A stretch of DNA of 25,412 bases, from NCBI GenBank assembly GCA_018660405.1, contig JABJKL010000164.1, forward strand, positions 1-25,412, written 5' to 3'. A program made the translations under genes and the position numbers. The stretch is from Pseudomonadota bacterium. GTDB lineage: Bacteria > Pseudomonadota > Gammaproteobacteria > Arenicellales > Arenicellaceae. The first letter of the stretch is position 1. Every line of letters begins with the position of its first letter. Below the pieces are notes generated by a model. The model made no database searches, had not been told where the DNA came from, and saw nothing but the letters and a program-made list of their open reading frames with translations. Of the stretch, positions 1-7,627 are shown piece after piece.

Positions 1-1289
1 AAAAATGCTAACTGATCAACGTCAGATACATTATCCAGTTGTACACCTGCTCCTGTCAGGCTGGATAGGGAGCCCGGAACAAAATTCGCAGGGTCCACGG
101 TATCAAAGTCAGCACCGAAATCGACGCGGTTTGAATTCGCAGGTCCGAAATTGCTTGGTCGTGAAAACGAGATATCGTTGATTTCAAACCCAAACGAGGA
201 TTTTAAGGCCATGTTGCCCAGTGAATTGGTCAATAAGAAATTGGCGCGCAGGCCGTCATGTTCCATGTCGTGACCAAGTTCCAATGGATCAAATCGATCA
301 ACCAATCCAGTTTGTGCATCCAAACTGTAAAACTCCGAATTTCTCCAATATCGTTCGGTCTCCAAATGGTAGGCCTCCGCCTGCAGCGACAAGGCATCAG
401 AAATTGTCCAATCCATTTTTAAGCGTACTGCCATATCTTCATAGCGCACTTCCGCATCACCAACATTAAAGTTGGTTTCCAGAAACTGTTTGGCAAAATC
501 ACCATCCACCACCGGTATACCAAAATATTTCATTGGAGATTGATCTCCGTAGTCATAGCGGGCGGTTAGCGAAAGATCTTCGCTTACATCCCACTTTAGC
601 GCTACAGAAAGCATTTCAGTTTTACTATCACTATTGTCGATCCAATTATCCGACCGGCCATTACTGTAGTCCAATCGATAAGCGACTGTGTCAGTTAAGC
701 CACCTGTGAGATCGATACCGATGAACCTCGTATCATCTTCGCCCAGACTAACGCGAACCTGACCGCCTTGCTCTTGTTCGGGAACTTTAGGAACGACGTT
801 AATAGCACCACCAATCCCACCTTCACCATAAAGTACGGATGAGGGTCCTTTGAGTACTTCAATGCGCTCTACACCCCAGGTGTCAAATGGAAAGGTAATC
901 GTGCCTGCGGCTGTGTAGTAGTTAGTACCATCAAATAACTTTGTGACCGATCCCTGGCCACGGAACCCTCGTGCTGCAATGCTCTGTCCGCCATTACCCG
1001 GGTTTGATTCATTGGTAAATCCGGCGCTTCGGGTTACCGCTTCCAGCACGCTGGTATCGATTCGATCGCGGATGCTGTCTCCGTTAATGATATCTACCGT
1101 TGCGGGCGTTTCCATTACAGAAAGATCTAATCGGCTACCCGTACCGCTTATTGAGTCGAGCTGTTGGCCGAAAACGGATATTTCTTCCATCGCTCCGGAG
1201 TTACCGCTCTGTGCAAGAGCGTTCATCACGGATGTTGTGCAGACAAGAAAAACAGGTAGCGCGAATAAAGAGGGTCTGATTTTATACAT
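1..1289 (-). CDS. TonB-dependent outer-membrane receptor, partial (N-terminal part)
   Basis: This is an open frame of 429 codons from an ATG at 1289 that runs off the left edge of the window. Translated by hand, it shows a signal peptide (about residues 1-26, ending N-A-L-A), a TonB-box-like EEISVFG at 35-41, and a plug domain beginning near ETPATVDIINGD (60-71). The plug holds the family hallmarks ARGFRGQG, VERIEVLKGPSSVLYGEG and GGAINVVPK. Alternating barrel strands follow. Proteins of this family import scarce ligands such as metal chelates across the outer membrane using TonB energy. The plug resembles siderophore-type receptors, but the ligand cannot be named. The neighbouring metal genes, and a motif shared with the regulator upstream region at 16776-16795, suggest a metal or metallophore. 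No good ribosome binding site precedes the ATG, so the exact start is less certain than the family. Confidence 0.93.
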   Translation of the reverse strand, partial: MYKIRPSLFALPVFLVCTTSVMNALAQSGNSGAMEEISVFGQQLDSISGTGSRLDLSVMETPATVDIINGDSIRDRIDTSVLEAVTRSAGFTNESNPGNGGQSIAARGFRGQGSVTKLFDGTNYYTAAGTITFPFDTWGVERIEVLKGPSSVLYGEGGIGGAINVVPKVPEQEQGGQVRVSLGEDDTRFIGIDLTGGLTDTVAYRLDYSNGRSDNWIDNSDSKTEMLSVALKWDVSEDLSLTARYDYGDQSPMKYFGIPVVDGDFAKQFLETNFNVGDAEVRYEDMAVRLKMDWTISDALSLQAEAYHLETERYWRNSEFYSLDAQTGLVDRFDPLELGHDMEHDGLRANFLLTNSLGNMALKSSFGFEINDISFSRPSNFGPANSNRVDFGADFDTVDPANFVPGSLSSLTGAGVQLDNVSDVDQLAF

Positions 1290-1370
1290 AACAGTTGTTG
1301 TAAGTTTGATAAATTGAACCGGCAGTATGGTGCCACTACAGGTTCAGAAACAATCGCAAACCCCCATACA

Positions 1371-1404
1371 GTAACCGTTTCGAAACGTTAGTGAATTTGT
1401 TAAC
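1371..1404 (-). promoter_or_regulatory. Upstream region of the TonB receptor with palindrome and shared 20-bp motif
   Basis: A perfect 12-bp palindrome, CGTTTCGAAACG, lies at 1376-1387. Next to it at 1385-1404 is ACGTTAGTGAATTTGTTAAC, which matches 18 of 20 positions of the stretch at 16776-16795 in front of the winged-helix regulator gene. Both sit about 85-115 bp upstream of the receptor start codon, where an operator could lie. The function is inferred from position and recurrence only. Confidence 0.35.
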
Positions 1405-1422
1405 GTTTTAAAATGCTACTTG

Positions 1423-1612
1423 CTATGAGCGGCGGCCGCCTTCATACAGTTGACCGCCAACAACTCCGCCAATCGCAGTAGCGTCTACGTCTTGCAACTC
1501 GATGATCGCCACACCGAAACACGCCAGCGCGTCCCGTTTCGGTTCTACCGCCATTACGGGCAGTCCGGTCATTTGTTCTACGGTAAGGTCTATAGAGAAG
1601 ATGACCGGAGTT
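1423..1612 (-). pseudogene. Remnant of a CzcA/CusA-type RND efflux pump gene
   Basis: Read on the minus strand, this stretch encodes about 55 residues that align without gaps to the middle of the intact pump encoded at 4494-7613. The remnant reads DLTVEQMTGLPVMAVEPKR, then a segment like LQDVDATAIGGVVGGQLYEG; the intact pump has DLAVEQTTGLPVMTVEPKR and LQDVVAMAIGGVVTGQFYEG. The frame is closed by a TGA upstream near 1619 and by a TAG at 1423-1425, and there is no start or remaining pump sequence. It is therefore a decayed fragment (roughly pump residues 700-755) of a second, distinct copy, not a recent duplicate, since many codons differ. It has the same orientation as the surrounding metal genes. 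A longer open frame across this stretch in another register is an artefact. Confidence 0.85.
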
Positions 1613-1629
1613 GCTCAATGACATAATTA

Positions 1630-1656
1630 GGTGGAGGCAAACAGAGCCCCTCCACC
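1630..1656 (-). terminator. Strong hairpin after the DUF5666-like gene
   Basis: A perfect 8-bp inverted repeat (GGTGGAGG at 1630-1637, CCTCCACC at 1649-1656, 11-nt loop) lies 14 bases past the stop codon of the gene ending at 1670. On the minus strand the stem is followed by TAATTATG, which is AT-rich but not a clean T-run. It may end the 3946-1670 transcript or protect its 3' end. Confidence 0.5.
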
Positions 1657-1669
1657 CGCGGTTCCGAAT

Positions 1670-1993
1670 CTACGGGTTGACGATTGGTGGCACGATCCGA
1701 ATCTCAAGCGCCAACGCATCTTCCGCGCTGTCCCCGTATGCATCCACGACCACACTGAGGCCAACCTCCAGCTCCGTCACGTCCACCTTTTGTGTATCTC
1801 GCGTGATCGCCGTTTGCCTGTCGAGACGAATTGACGTCGTATTTCCGTCTTTGCTCTCGACTTCAATTCTTGAGTCCTGATACTTCATCACAGTACCAAT
1901 CACCCGATAGTCCTCGTGGGCAAACGTGTTGCTAGCGCCGACTACCAGCGCTGCCATGACAAACAATCTCATCATAATTTTTTGAATCATCAT
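1670..1993 (-). CDS. Small exported protein, DUF5666-like
   Basis: This 107-residue protein has a clear signal peptide (about 1-25, ending SNTFA) and a predicted mature end starting HEDYRVIG. The rest reads as a small beta barrel: GTVMKYQDSRIEVES, then a T-x-I-R-L-D-R-Q-T strand, then VTELEVGLSVVVDAYG. That layout resembles the OB-fold-like DUF5666 proteins, which are of unknown function. The start is supported by AAGGAGAG seven bases before the ATG pair at 1993. It is the last gene of the run from 3946, 12 bp after the anchor-protein gene, so it probably acts in the periplasm alongside YcnI and HupE. The exact role is unknown. Confidence 0.75.
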   Translation of the reverse strand: MMIQKIMMRLFVMAALVVGASNTFAHEDYRVIGTVMKYQDSRIEVESKDGNTTSIRLDRQTAITRDTQKVDVTELEVGLSVVVDAYGDSAEDALALEIRIVPPIVNP

Positions 1994-2005
1994 CTTTCTC
2001 TCCTT

Positions 2006-2659
2006 TTAATCACGGCGCGCCGTAATCGCATCTAGCGCGCGGACTTCCCGCGGAACACGTGTCCCGTCGAAATGAAATTCGTGTGCAGCAGTGTAAAAAC
2101 CAGATGTTGTCACGCGAACGGTAACCGTGTTTCCACCCGGGTTCTCCCAGTACCAGCCATGGATGCCCGAGAACGGTGCCGTGAAGCTCCCATCAGCCTT
2201 GCGCCTCGGTTGTTGATCGAATGACTGGGCAGCACTGGCCGGAGCCCCATCGCGATCCCCATGGAAGTCGTGCGCAACATCCCCGCTAGCGACCCACGAA
2301 AATAGCATCGTGGCATTTTGAGCAAGGTGATACTTGTACTCCACGTATTCGTACGGGCCCAAGACAAACTCGCGAGAATCGACCTGATACTCGCCAGGGT
2401 AATACGCTACCAGCCCTTCCTGCACCGGAGCGAGTACGGCGCTATTGGGTGGCGGTACCGGTACGAGCGCTTCGGTGGACGGTGCCAATACCGTAATGCC
2501 CAGTGCCCTGCCAGCGCCGAGTGGGTCGATCCCATACTCCGCTGGCAATACTAAGGTCACTAGAATCAGCACCGTCACGAATATAGAGAAACCAACCGCC
2601 CTGCCGAGTTCGACTAGCGTTGGAGCGATCGGCGATCGAATATCGTTCTCTTGATCCAT
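2006..2659 (-). CDS. Single-pass 'transmembrane anchor' protein
   Basis: This 217-residue protein has a short cytoplasmic N-terminus, one membrane segment (about residues 22-40) and a large periplasmic domain. The domain has conserved-looking blocks such as YYPGEYQVDSREFVLGPYEY, FSWVASGDVAHDFHGD and FSGIHGWYWENPGG. I recognise it as the family usually named transmembrane anchor protein, found beside HupE and RND metal pumps in proteobacteria; its biochemical role is not established. The aromatic and His-rich blocks (H-D-F-H-G-D, H-G-W-Y-W) suggest a beta-sandwich that may bind metal or dock on a pump, but that is inference. The gene lies 5 bp after ycnI and 12 bp before the DUF5666-like gene, so the three are very likely cotranscribed. 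Confidence 0.8.
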   Translation of the reverse strand: MDQENDIRSPIAPTLVELGRAVGFSIFVTVLILVTLVLPAEYGIDPLGAGRALGITVLAPSTEALVPVPPPNSAVLAPVQEGLVAYYPGEYQVDSREFVLGPYEYVEYKYHLAQNATMLFSWVASGDVAHDFHGDRDGAPASAAQSFDQQPRRKADGSFTAPFSGIHGWYWENPGGNTVTVRVTTSGFYTAAHEFHFDGTRVPREVRALDAITARRD

Positions 2660-2664
2660 GTTTT

Positions 2665-3123
2665 CTACCGCTCCACCCTCGGAGCAAGGCGGGTCACAGC
2701 TGTCGGCCGAATACCATTAGGTCCATTCGTCCAGTCGGATACTGTGCCATCCTCAAAGTGCTGCTTCAGAATCCAAACAATTTCAGACCCTTCACGCGGG
2801 TTTCGTGCTACAAGCCCCACTTCAAGGAATTCGCCGGGCTTGACGTTGACCTCCCATGTGACTGCGACGATGCGATCGTCCTCTCGCGTCACTTCGTACG
2901 TCCAGCCAACTGGCACTTGAAGGCTCTCGACGATTACGCCTTCTGGTACTCCCATATCGACAGAAGTAGTTGTTACTTCACCTTCGGTTGGAATTCGAAC
3001 GGTGTATCTCTGAGTAGCGCGTTGCGTCGATTCTCGCGGGTTAATGGTAACGTGCGCCTGAGAAAACACCGGAATTAATAACGCAAATGCCATAATTGCA
3101 ACTTTTATATTTTTCGATCTCAT
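2665..3123 (-). CDS. YcnI/DUF1775 family periplasmic copper-binding protein
   Basis: The 152-residue protein has a signal peptide (1-23, ending FSQA) followed by HVTINPRES, the characteristic N-terminus of the YcnI family. The mature protein is a cupredoxin-like beta sandwich, with blocks RYTVRIPTEGEV, VPEGVIVESLQVPVGW and a C-terminal SDWTNGPNG. Characterised YcnI proteins bind Cu(II) through the new N-terminal histidine, with a conserved Glu and Trp. Here His24 and Trp in the DWTNGP block are present; the Glu is not assigned. AGGAGAA before the ATG supports the start. Family assignment is confident. Copper as the ligand is taken from the family, not shown here. Confidence 0.9.
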   Translation of the reverse strand: MRSKNIKVAIMAFALLIPVFSQAHVTINPRESTQRATQRYTVRIPTEGEVTTTSVDMGVPEGVIVESLQVPVGWTYEVTREDDRIVAVTWEVNVKPGEFLEVGLVARNPREGSEIVWILKQHFEDGTVSDWTNGPNGIRPTAVTRLAPRVER

Positions 3124-3135
3124 ACCTGTTCTCCT

Positions 3136-3150
3136 GAGGCTTCTTGCCTC
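3136..3150 (-). promoter_or_regulatory. Small hairpin just before the ycnI ribosome binding site
   Basis: GAGGC and GCCTC form a 5-bp stem with a 5-nt loop immediately upstream of the AGGAG of the YcnI gene, in the 106-bp gap behind hupE. It could tune translation or mark an RNA processing site. The stem is short and could be chance. Confidence 0.2.
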
Positions 3151-3229
3151 GTTTAATTGTCAAAACGTCTATTTAAAACAGCCCATAATCAACGATGTTG
3201 GTAGTGTAATAGCTATGCCCCTGGAAAAT

Positions 3230-3946
3230 TTATGAAACAAAGTAACCAGTCATCTGGTAGCCAAATAACGTGAAGCCGGCCGTCATGATCGCTACATTGG
3301 CAGCATATGCGCCACGCAAGAATGTGCCGCTACGTCGCCATAGACCAAACCCGATCAAGATCAACGCCAGCGCGGCGAATTGGCCCAATTCCACGCCGAC
3401 GTTAAACGCAAGCATATTCGGCACCAGTTCTTCGGCGGACAGGGTGAGATCCTGCAGTTTTGTGGATAAGCCAAAACCATGGGCGAATCCGAACAACAAC
3501 ACCGCAGCTCTGGTATCTATTTCGATTCCCAATCGACGAAAACCACCGATGTTCTCGAACCCCTTGTAGACGACCGACAGTCCTATGATCGCATCCACGA
3601 TGTAGGCATCGGCTCGAATGCCCGCGAGAACGCCCAACAGTAGCGTTGTGCTATGACCAACGGCGAACAATGTTACATACAGTGCAACGTCTCTGATTCG
3701 GTACAAAAAGAAAATCACACCGGCGAGAAACAACAGATGGTCGTATCCCGTGACCATGTGCTTGGCGCCTAAATACATGAATGGAATTATGTGAGTCCCA
3801 CTGATCCGTTCGATAAATTGCGCATCCCCCTCGGCGACACCATGGCCGAGCGCCGCAGACGCATAGCATAAGGCCGATAAAGACAGTACGCCGGCAAAGC
3901 CGATGGACGATTTCATCGCATTTCTTTTTATTGCTGATCCTGTCAT
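3230..3946 (-). CDS. HupE/UreJ family membrane protein
   Basis: This protein has 238 residues from the ATG at 3946, chosen because GGAG sits 6 bases upstream; an in-frame ATG at 3991 would add an unlikely 15 residues. After a signal-like segment ending SAALG comes HGVAEGDAQF, then six or so membrane helices. The second helix carries GAKHMVTGYDHLLFLAG, containing the GxDH motif of the HupE/UreJ_2 family, and later helices hold HSTTLLLG and FGFAHGFG. HupE proteins are associated with nickel or cobalt permeation in hydrogenase and urease loci, but this longer variant commonly sits in heavy-metal loci where its substrate is uncertain. It heads the four-gene run down to 1670. No hydrogenase or urease gene is present in the window. 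Confidence 0.85.
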   Translation of the reverse strand: MTGSAIKRNAMKSSIGFAGVLSLSALCYASAALGHGVAEGDAQFIERISGTHIIPFMYLGAKHMVTGYDHLLFLAGVIFFLYRIRDVALYVTLFAVGHSTTLLLGVLAGIRADAYIVDAIIGLSVVYKGFENIGGFRRLGIEIDTRAAVLLFGFAHGFGLSTKLQDLTLSAEELVPNMLAFNVGVELGQFAALALILIGFGLWRRSGTFLRGAYAANVAIMTAGFTLFGYQMTGYFVS

Positions 3947-4155
3947 GTGACTCTCCAAGTTATGACTATGCACCCATACCAACACCAACACGTCGAAGCA
4001 CGACCGCTATCAATAAATAGTAGATGATAATCACTCCGATTGATGAGTATAGGAAGCGTAATTACCCTATTCTCTATAATCAATAAGTTATATGGATCCA
4101 TTTCTAAGTAGCCATTAATCAATTTTCTAGTAGTTGATTTATAAAAATAATTTTA

Positions 4156-4185
4156 GGGTGAAATCAGACCGCATAAAGATCACCC
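4156..4185 (-). terminator. Candidate terminator of the czc operon
   Basis: GGGTGA and TCACCC (4156-4161, 4180-4185) form a 6-bp stem with an 18-nt loop, 12 bases after the stop of the small gene at 4198. On the minus strand it is followed by TAAAATTATTTTTAT, which is T-rich. The rest of the 3947-4197 gap is AT-rich; it must hold the hupE promoter, but I see no convincing -35/-10 pair. Confidence 0.4.
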
Positions 4186-4197
4186 ATGAGAAATTTA

Positions 4198-4494
4198 TCA
4201 ATCAGCTGCTAAAGCTCCTCCACCGCCACTGTTAGGTGTATCGATGCTGTTAAGAATATCCGGCGGCGCTTTATCTCTTGCAGCAGCTTCTTGAGCGGCT
4301 ATTCTCGCCCTCTTTGCTTCTCGTCTTTTACGAGCAGCCGCTATTGTCGTTGTTATTCGTTGTTGATGAATTACGGCCCTTTCGAAGGCCTCGTGTTCAT
4401 CCTCATGTTCACTGGAGGAATGCGCATTAGCTGCTAGTGAAAAAGTATATATCAGGGCCGTGGTTAATATTGTTATAACTCCTAGCTTTTTCAT
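4198..4494 (-). CDS. Small exported His/Glu-rich helical protein of the czc operon
   Basis: This 98-residue protein has a signal peptide (about 1-24, ending AANA) and a mature end HSSSEHEDEHEAFERAVIHQ. A basic, Ala/Arg-rich helical stretch follows (about 48-73), then a loose Gly-rich tail. I recognise no family. The ATG overlaps the stop codon of the pump gene by one base (TGATG), and its AAGGAG lies inside the end of the pump gene, so translation is coupled to the pump. The cluster of His and Glu right after the signal peptide suggests a periplasmic metal-binding helper of the efflux complex, by analogy with CusF-like chaperones but without their fold. That role is inferred from context. Confidence 0.75.
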   Translation of the reverse strand: MKKLGVITILTTALIYTFSLAANAHSSSEHEDEHEAFERAVIHQQRITTTIAAARKRREAKRARIAAQEAAARDKAPPDILNSIDTPNSGGGGALAAD

Positions 4495-7400
4495 CAGTAA
4501 TTCTCCTTCAATGAATTGTTTCGTGCATGAACAATTCGATATAAAGCTGGCAGCACCACTAAAGTCAAAATGGTCGATGACAAAATGCCACCAATTACCA
4601 CTGTGGCGAGTGGTCTTTGCACCTCCGAACCAATACCCGTATTCAGCGCCATCGGGACAAAGCCGAGTGATGCAACTAGCGCGGTCATTATGACTGGACG
4701 AAGTCGCGTCAAGGCCCCTTCAATGATTGCATCATCGAGAGAACTCCCTGCCAGGCGTAGATCGCGAATAAAAGTGACCATTACGAGACCATTGAGCACC
4801 GCGATGCCGGAAAGTGCAATAAAACCTACCGCAGCCGATATGGAGAACGGAATGCCGCGCATAAGTAATGCCGTAATACCCCCGGTTAACGCTAACGGTA
4901 CCCCGCTTAATATCACCATGGAGTCTTTTATAGTCCCCAACGCGAAAAAAAGTAGCACGACAATCACGAGCAGCGTGATTGGAACCACCACCGAGAGGCG
5001 TTTGGTGGCTGATTGCAATTGTTCAAATGTACCGGCGTATTCAACCCAGTAACCCGGAGGGATATCGACTTGTTGCTCGATGGCACGCTGGACGTCATTT
5101 ACGAAGGAACCGAGGTCTCGACCACGAACATTGGAGGTAACAACAACCCGCCGTTTACCATTCTCGCGGGGTACTTGATTATAGCCAATCACCAATTGAA
5201 GATCTGCGACCTCGCGTAATGGAACATAGCCACCATCGCTTAGGGGCACAGGAATATTTCCCAGTTGCTCGGGGTCTGAACGTAATTGCTCGGGTAGTCG
5301 GACTACGATATCAGCGCGGCGGTCACCTTCATAAAACTGTCCTGTAACAACTCCTCCAATTGCCATCGCGACTACGTCTTGTAAATCGACGATTGTTATA
5401 CCATGCCGTGCGAGTGCTTCCCGCTTCGGCTCGACCGTCATCACAGGTAACCCGGTGGTCTGCTCTACTGCTAGGTCTGCTACGCCCGGGACACCACTAA
5501 TAGCCTGTCCGACCTCATCACCAAGACGAATGAGCTCATCGAAATCATCGCCAAATACTTTTACTGCGAGCTCAGACCGCACGCCAGCAATCAGTTCATT
5601 AAAACGCATCTGGATAGGTTGCAGAAATTCGTAGCGGTTGCCGGGGATAGGCGTCACAAGTGATTCCAAATCAGCAACTACCTGGGTCTTTAGCTTATTC
5701 GGGTCAGGCCACTCCTCGCGTGGTTTGAGGATAATAAAATTATCCGCGACACTCGGTGGCATTGGGTCGGTTGCAACTTCTGCACTACCGATTTTGGTAA
5801 ATACTCGCTCCACTTCAGGCATGCCCATTATCTTGGCCTCTAGCTGCTTTTGCAGCTCGATGGCTTGTGTCAGCGAAGTACCTGGGATGCGCAGTGCGTG
5901 CATGGCGATATCGCCCTCATCGAGGTTAGGTATGAATTCGGTACCCAACCGAGTTGCATATAACCCCGTGATGATCAGCAATATGATGGCACCGAATACA
6001 GTGAGCCATTGAAACCGCAACGCCGCTGTGAGCACAGGCTGATAGGCTTTACGCGCGCCATCAAGAATTCGATTAGGTTTCTCGTGGACCGGCTTTTTGA
6101 ATAAAATCGCTACGCCTGCGGGCACGAAGGTCACGGACAATATCATCGCGCTGACCAGAGCGATGATCACAGTTGTTGCCATTGGATGAAACATCTTCCC
6201 TTCCACGCCCGTTAGCGCAAAAATGGGAATGTAAACTGCGGTGATAATACAAACACCAAAAAGTGCCGGTCGTATCACTTCACGTGTGGCATCGAGTACC
6301 ACGGTTAGTCGTTCTTTCAATTCCTGCTTTCTGTTTTGGCCAGCTTGGCTGAGTCGTCGCAAGCAATTTTCGACAATAATCACAGCGCCATCCACTATTA
6401 GTCCGAAATCAAGTGCCCCGAGGCTCATCAAGTTTGCGCTAACCCCATTTTGCACCATTCCAGTGATGGTCATTAACATTGCAAGCGGAATTACCGCAGC
6501 TGTTAACAAGGCGGCCCGTATGTTGCCCAGCAAAAGAAATAGAACAACGATAACCAGCAGTGCGCCTTCAATAAGATTTTTCTGCACGGTAACCAATGTT
6601 TTCTCTACCAGCTCGGTGCGGTTGTAAACCGCGGTTGCTGTAATACCGGGTGGCAAGCTTGGTGCAATCTCCAATAGTTTTTCTGCAACCGTATTTGCCA
6701 CCACGAGACTATTTTCGCCTATCAACATGAACACTGTGCTCATAACCACTTCGCGTCCATTTTGCGTTGCTGCGCCCGCACGTAATTCTTGACCCAGCCC
6801 GACACTTGCTACGTCTGAGATTCGTACGGGAACGCCATTTTCCGAACGAACGACAAGTTGTTCCAAATCCTCGAGTCCGCTTGCCTGTCCGGGTACACGC
6901 ATCAGCCACTGTGCACCGTTAACCTCGATAAACCCGGCACCACGGTTGCTATTGTTTCCGCGTAATGTGTCGAGAACGTCTTTAAAAGAAAGGCCAAAGG
7001 ACAATAGTTTTGCCGGATCTACCGCTATCAGAATTTCTTTCTTGAATCCCCCAACCGGGTTAACCTCAACGACTCCAGGAACGCGCAACAGTTGCGGTCG
7101 GACAATCCAGTCATGAGCTGAACGTAAATCGGTTGGGGTGATGACGGACCCGTCCGGATTGAGTACGCCTGGTTCCGCATCTACTGTGAACATGAAAATT
7201 TCACCCAACCCCGTGGTTATCGGCCCGAGTCCCGGTTCGATATTCGGAGGTAAGTTTGCTTTCGCGGCAGTTAGTCGTTCGGTAACCAGCTGACGAGCAA
7301 AATATATATCTGTGCCCTCCTCAAAAACCATGGTGACCTGTGATTGGCCATAGCGTGATATCGAACGGGTGTTTTCGAGACGAGGTAAGCCAGCCATCGC

Positions 7401-7613
7401 ATTTTCCAGCGGGAAACTTATCCGCTGCTCAACTTCAAGCGGTGTGTAACCGGGCGATGGAGTATTGATTACCACTTGAACGTTAGTGATGTCTGGTACC
7501 GCATCAATGGGTAATTTGGAGAAATTCCAAATGCCCAAGCCTGCAAACAGGCATACAAGAACTATCACCATCGCACTGCGGGAGATCGATAATTTCAGAA
7601 TTTTTTCAAGCAT
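4494..7613 (-). CDS. czcA: CzcA-type heavy-metal RND efflux pump, inner-membrane subunit
   Basis: The 1039-residue protein is full length for the HME-RND family. The ATG at 7613 gives MLEKILKLSISRSAM, the usual start of the first helix; upstream in-frame starts overlap czcB. The N-terminal helix, the PSPGYTPLEVEQRISFPLE block, two six-helix halves and large periplasmic loops are all visible. Helix 4 reads LDFGLIVDGAVIIVEN, with Asp402, Asp408 and Glu415, the same triad and numbering as the proton-relay residues of CzcA from Cupriavidus. This signature fits the Co/Zn/Cd-type class better than the Cu/Ag class (GAMVDAA). The protein pumps divalent cations out by proton antiport, with the adaptor and outer-membrane subunits encoded just upstream. 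The true substrate is inferred from the motif. Confidence 0.95.
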   Translation of the reverse strand: MLEKILKLSISRSAMVIVLVCLFAGLGIWNFSKLPIDAVPDITNVQVVINTPSPGYTPLEVEQRISFPLENAMAGLPRLENTRSISRYGQSQVTMVFEEGTDIYFARQLVTERLTAAKANLPPNIEPGLGPITTGLGEIFMFTVDAEPGVLNPDGSVITPTDLRSAHDWIVRPQLLRVPGVVEVNPVGGFKKEILIAVDPAKLLSFGLSFKDVLDTLRGNNSNRGAGFIEVNGAQWLMRVPGQASGLEDLEQLVVRSENGVPVRISDVASVGLGQELRAGAATQNGREVVMSTVFMLIGENSLVVANTVAEKLLEIAPSLPPGITATAVYNRTELVEKTLVTVQKNLIEGALLVIVVLFLLLGNIRAALLTAAVIPLAMLMTITGMVQNGVSANLMSLGALDFGLIVDGAVIIVENCLRRLSQAGQNRKQELKERLTVVLDATREVIRPALFGVCIITAVYIPIFALTGVEGKMFHPMATTVIIALVSAMILSVTFVPAGVAILFKKPVHEKPNRILDGARKAYQPVLTAALRFQWLTVFGAIILLIITGLYATRLGTEFIPNLDEGDIAMHALRIPGTSLTQAIELQKQLEAKIMGMPEVERVFTKIGSAEVATDPMPPSVADNFIILKPREEWPDPNKLKTQVVADLESLVTPIPGNRYEFLQPIQMRFNELIAGVRSELAVKVFGDDFDELIRLGDEVGQAISGVPGVADLAVEQTTGLPVMTVEPKREALARHGITIVDLQDVVAMAIGGVVTGQFYEGDRRADIVVRLPEQLRSDPEQLGNIPVPLSDGGYVPLREVADLQLVIGYNQVPRENGKRRVVVTSNVRGRDLGSFVNDVQRAIEQQVDIPPGYWVEYAGTFEQLQSATKRLSVVVPITLLVIVVLLFFALGTIKDSMVILSGVPLALTGGITALLMRGIPFSISAAVGFIALSGIAVLNGLVMVTFIRDLRLAGSSLDDAIIEGALTRLRPVIMTALVASLGFVPMALNTGIGSEVQRPLATVVIGGILSSTILTLVVLPALYRIVHARNNSLKENY

Positions 7614-7627
7614 GGTATATCTCTCAC

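Noticed and set aside
943..1317. Plus-strand open frames opposite the TonB receptor and opposite czcA, czcB and anmK
   Set aside because: They lie antisense to well-supported genes and show no protein-family features.
1442..1624. Open frame of 60 codons on the minus strand rich in Arg
   Set aside because: It is an out-of-register reading of the decayed pump fragment; the true homologous frame is another one.
4025..4033. TGATAATCA, resembling the core of a Fur box, upstream of hupE
   Set aside because: Only about 12 of 19 consensus positions agree, and the surrounding region is AT-rich.
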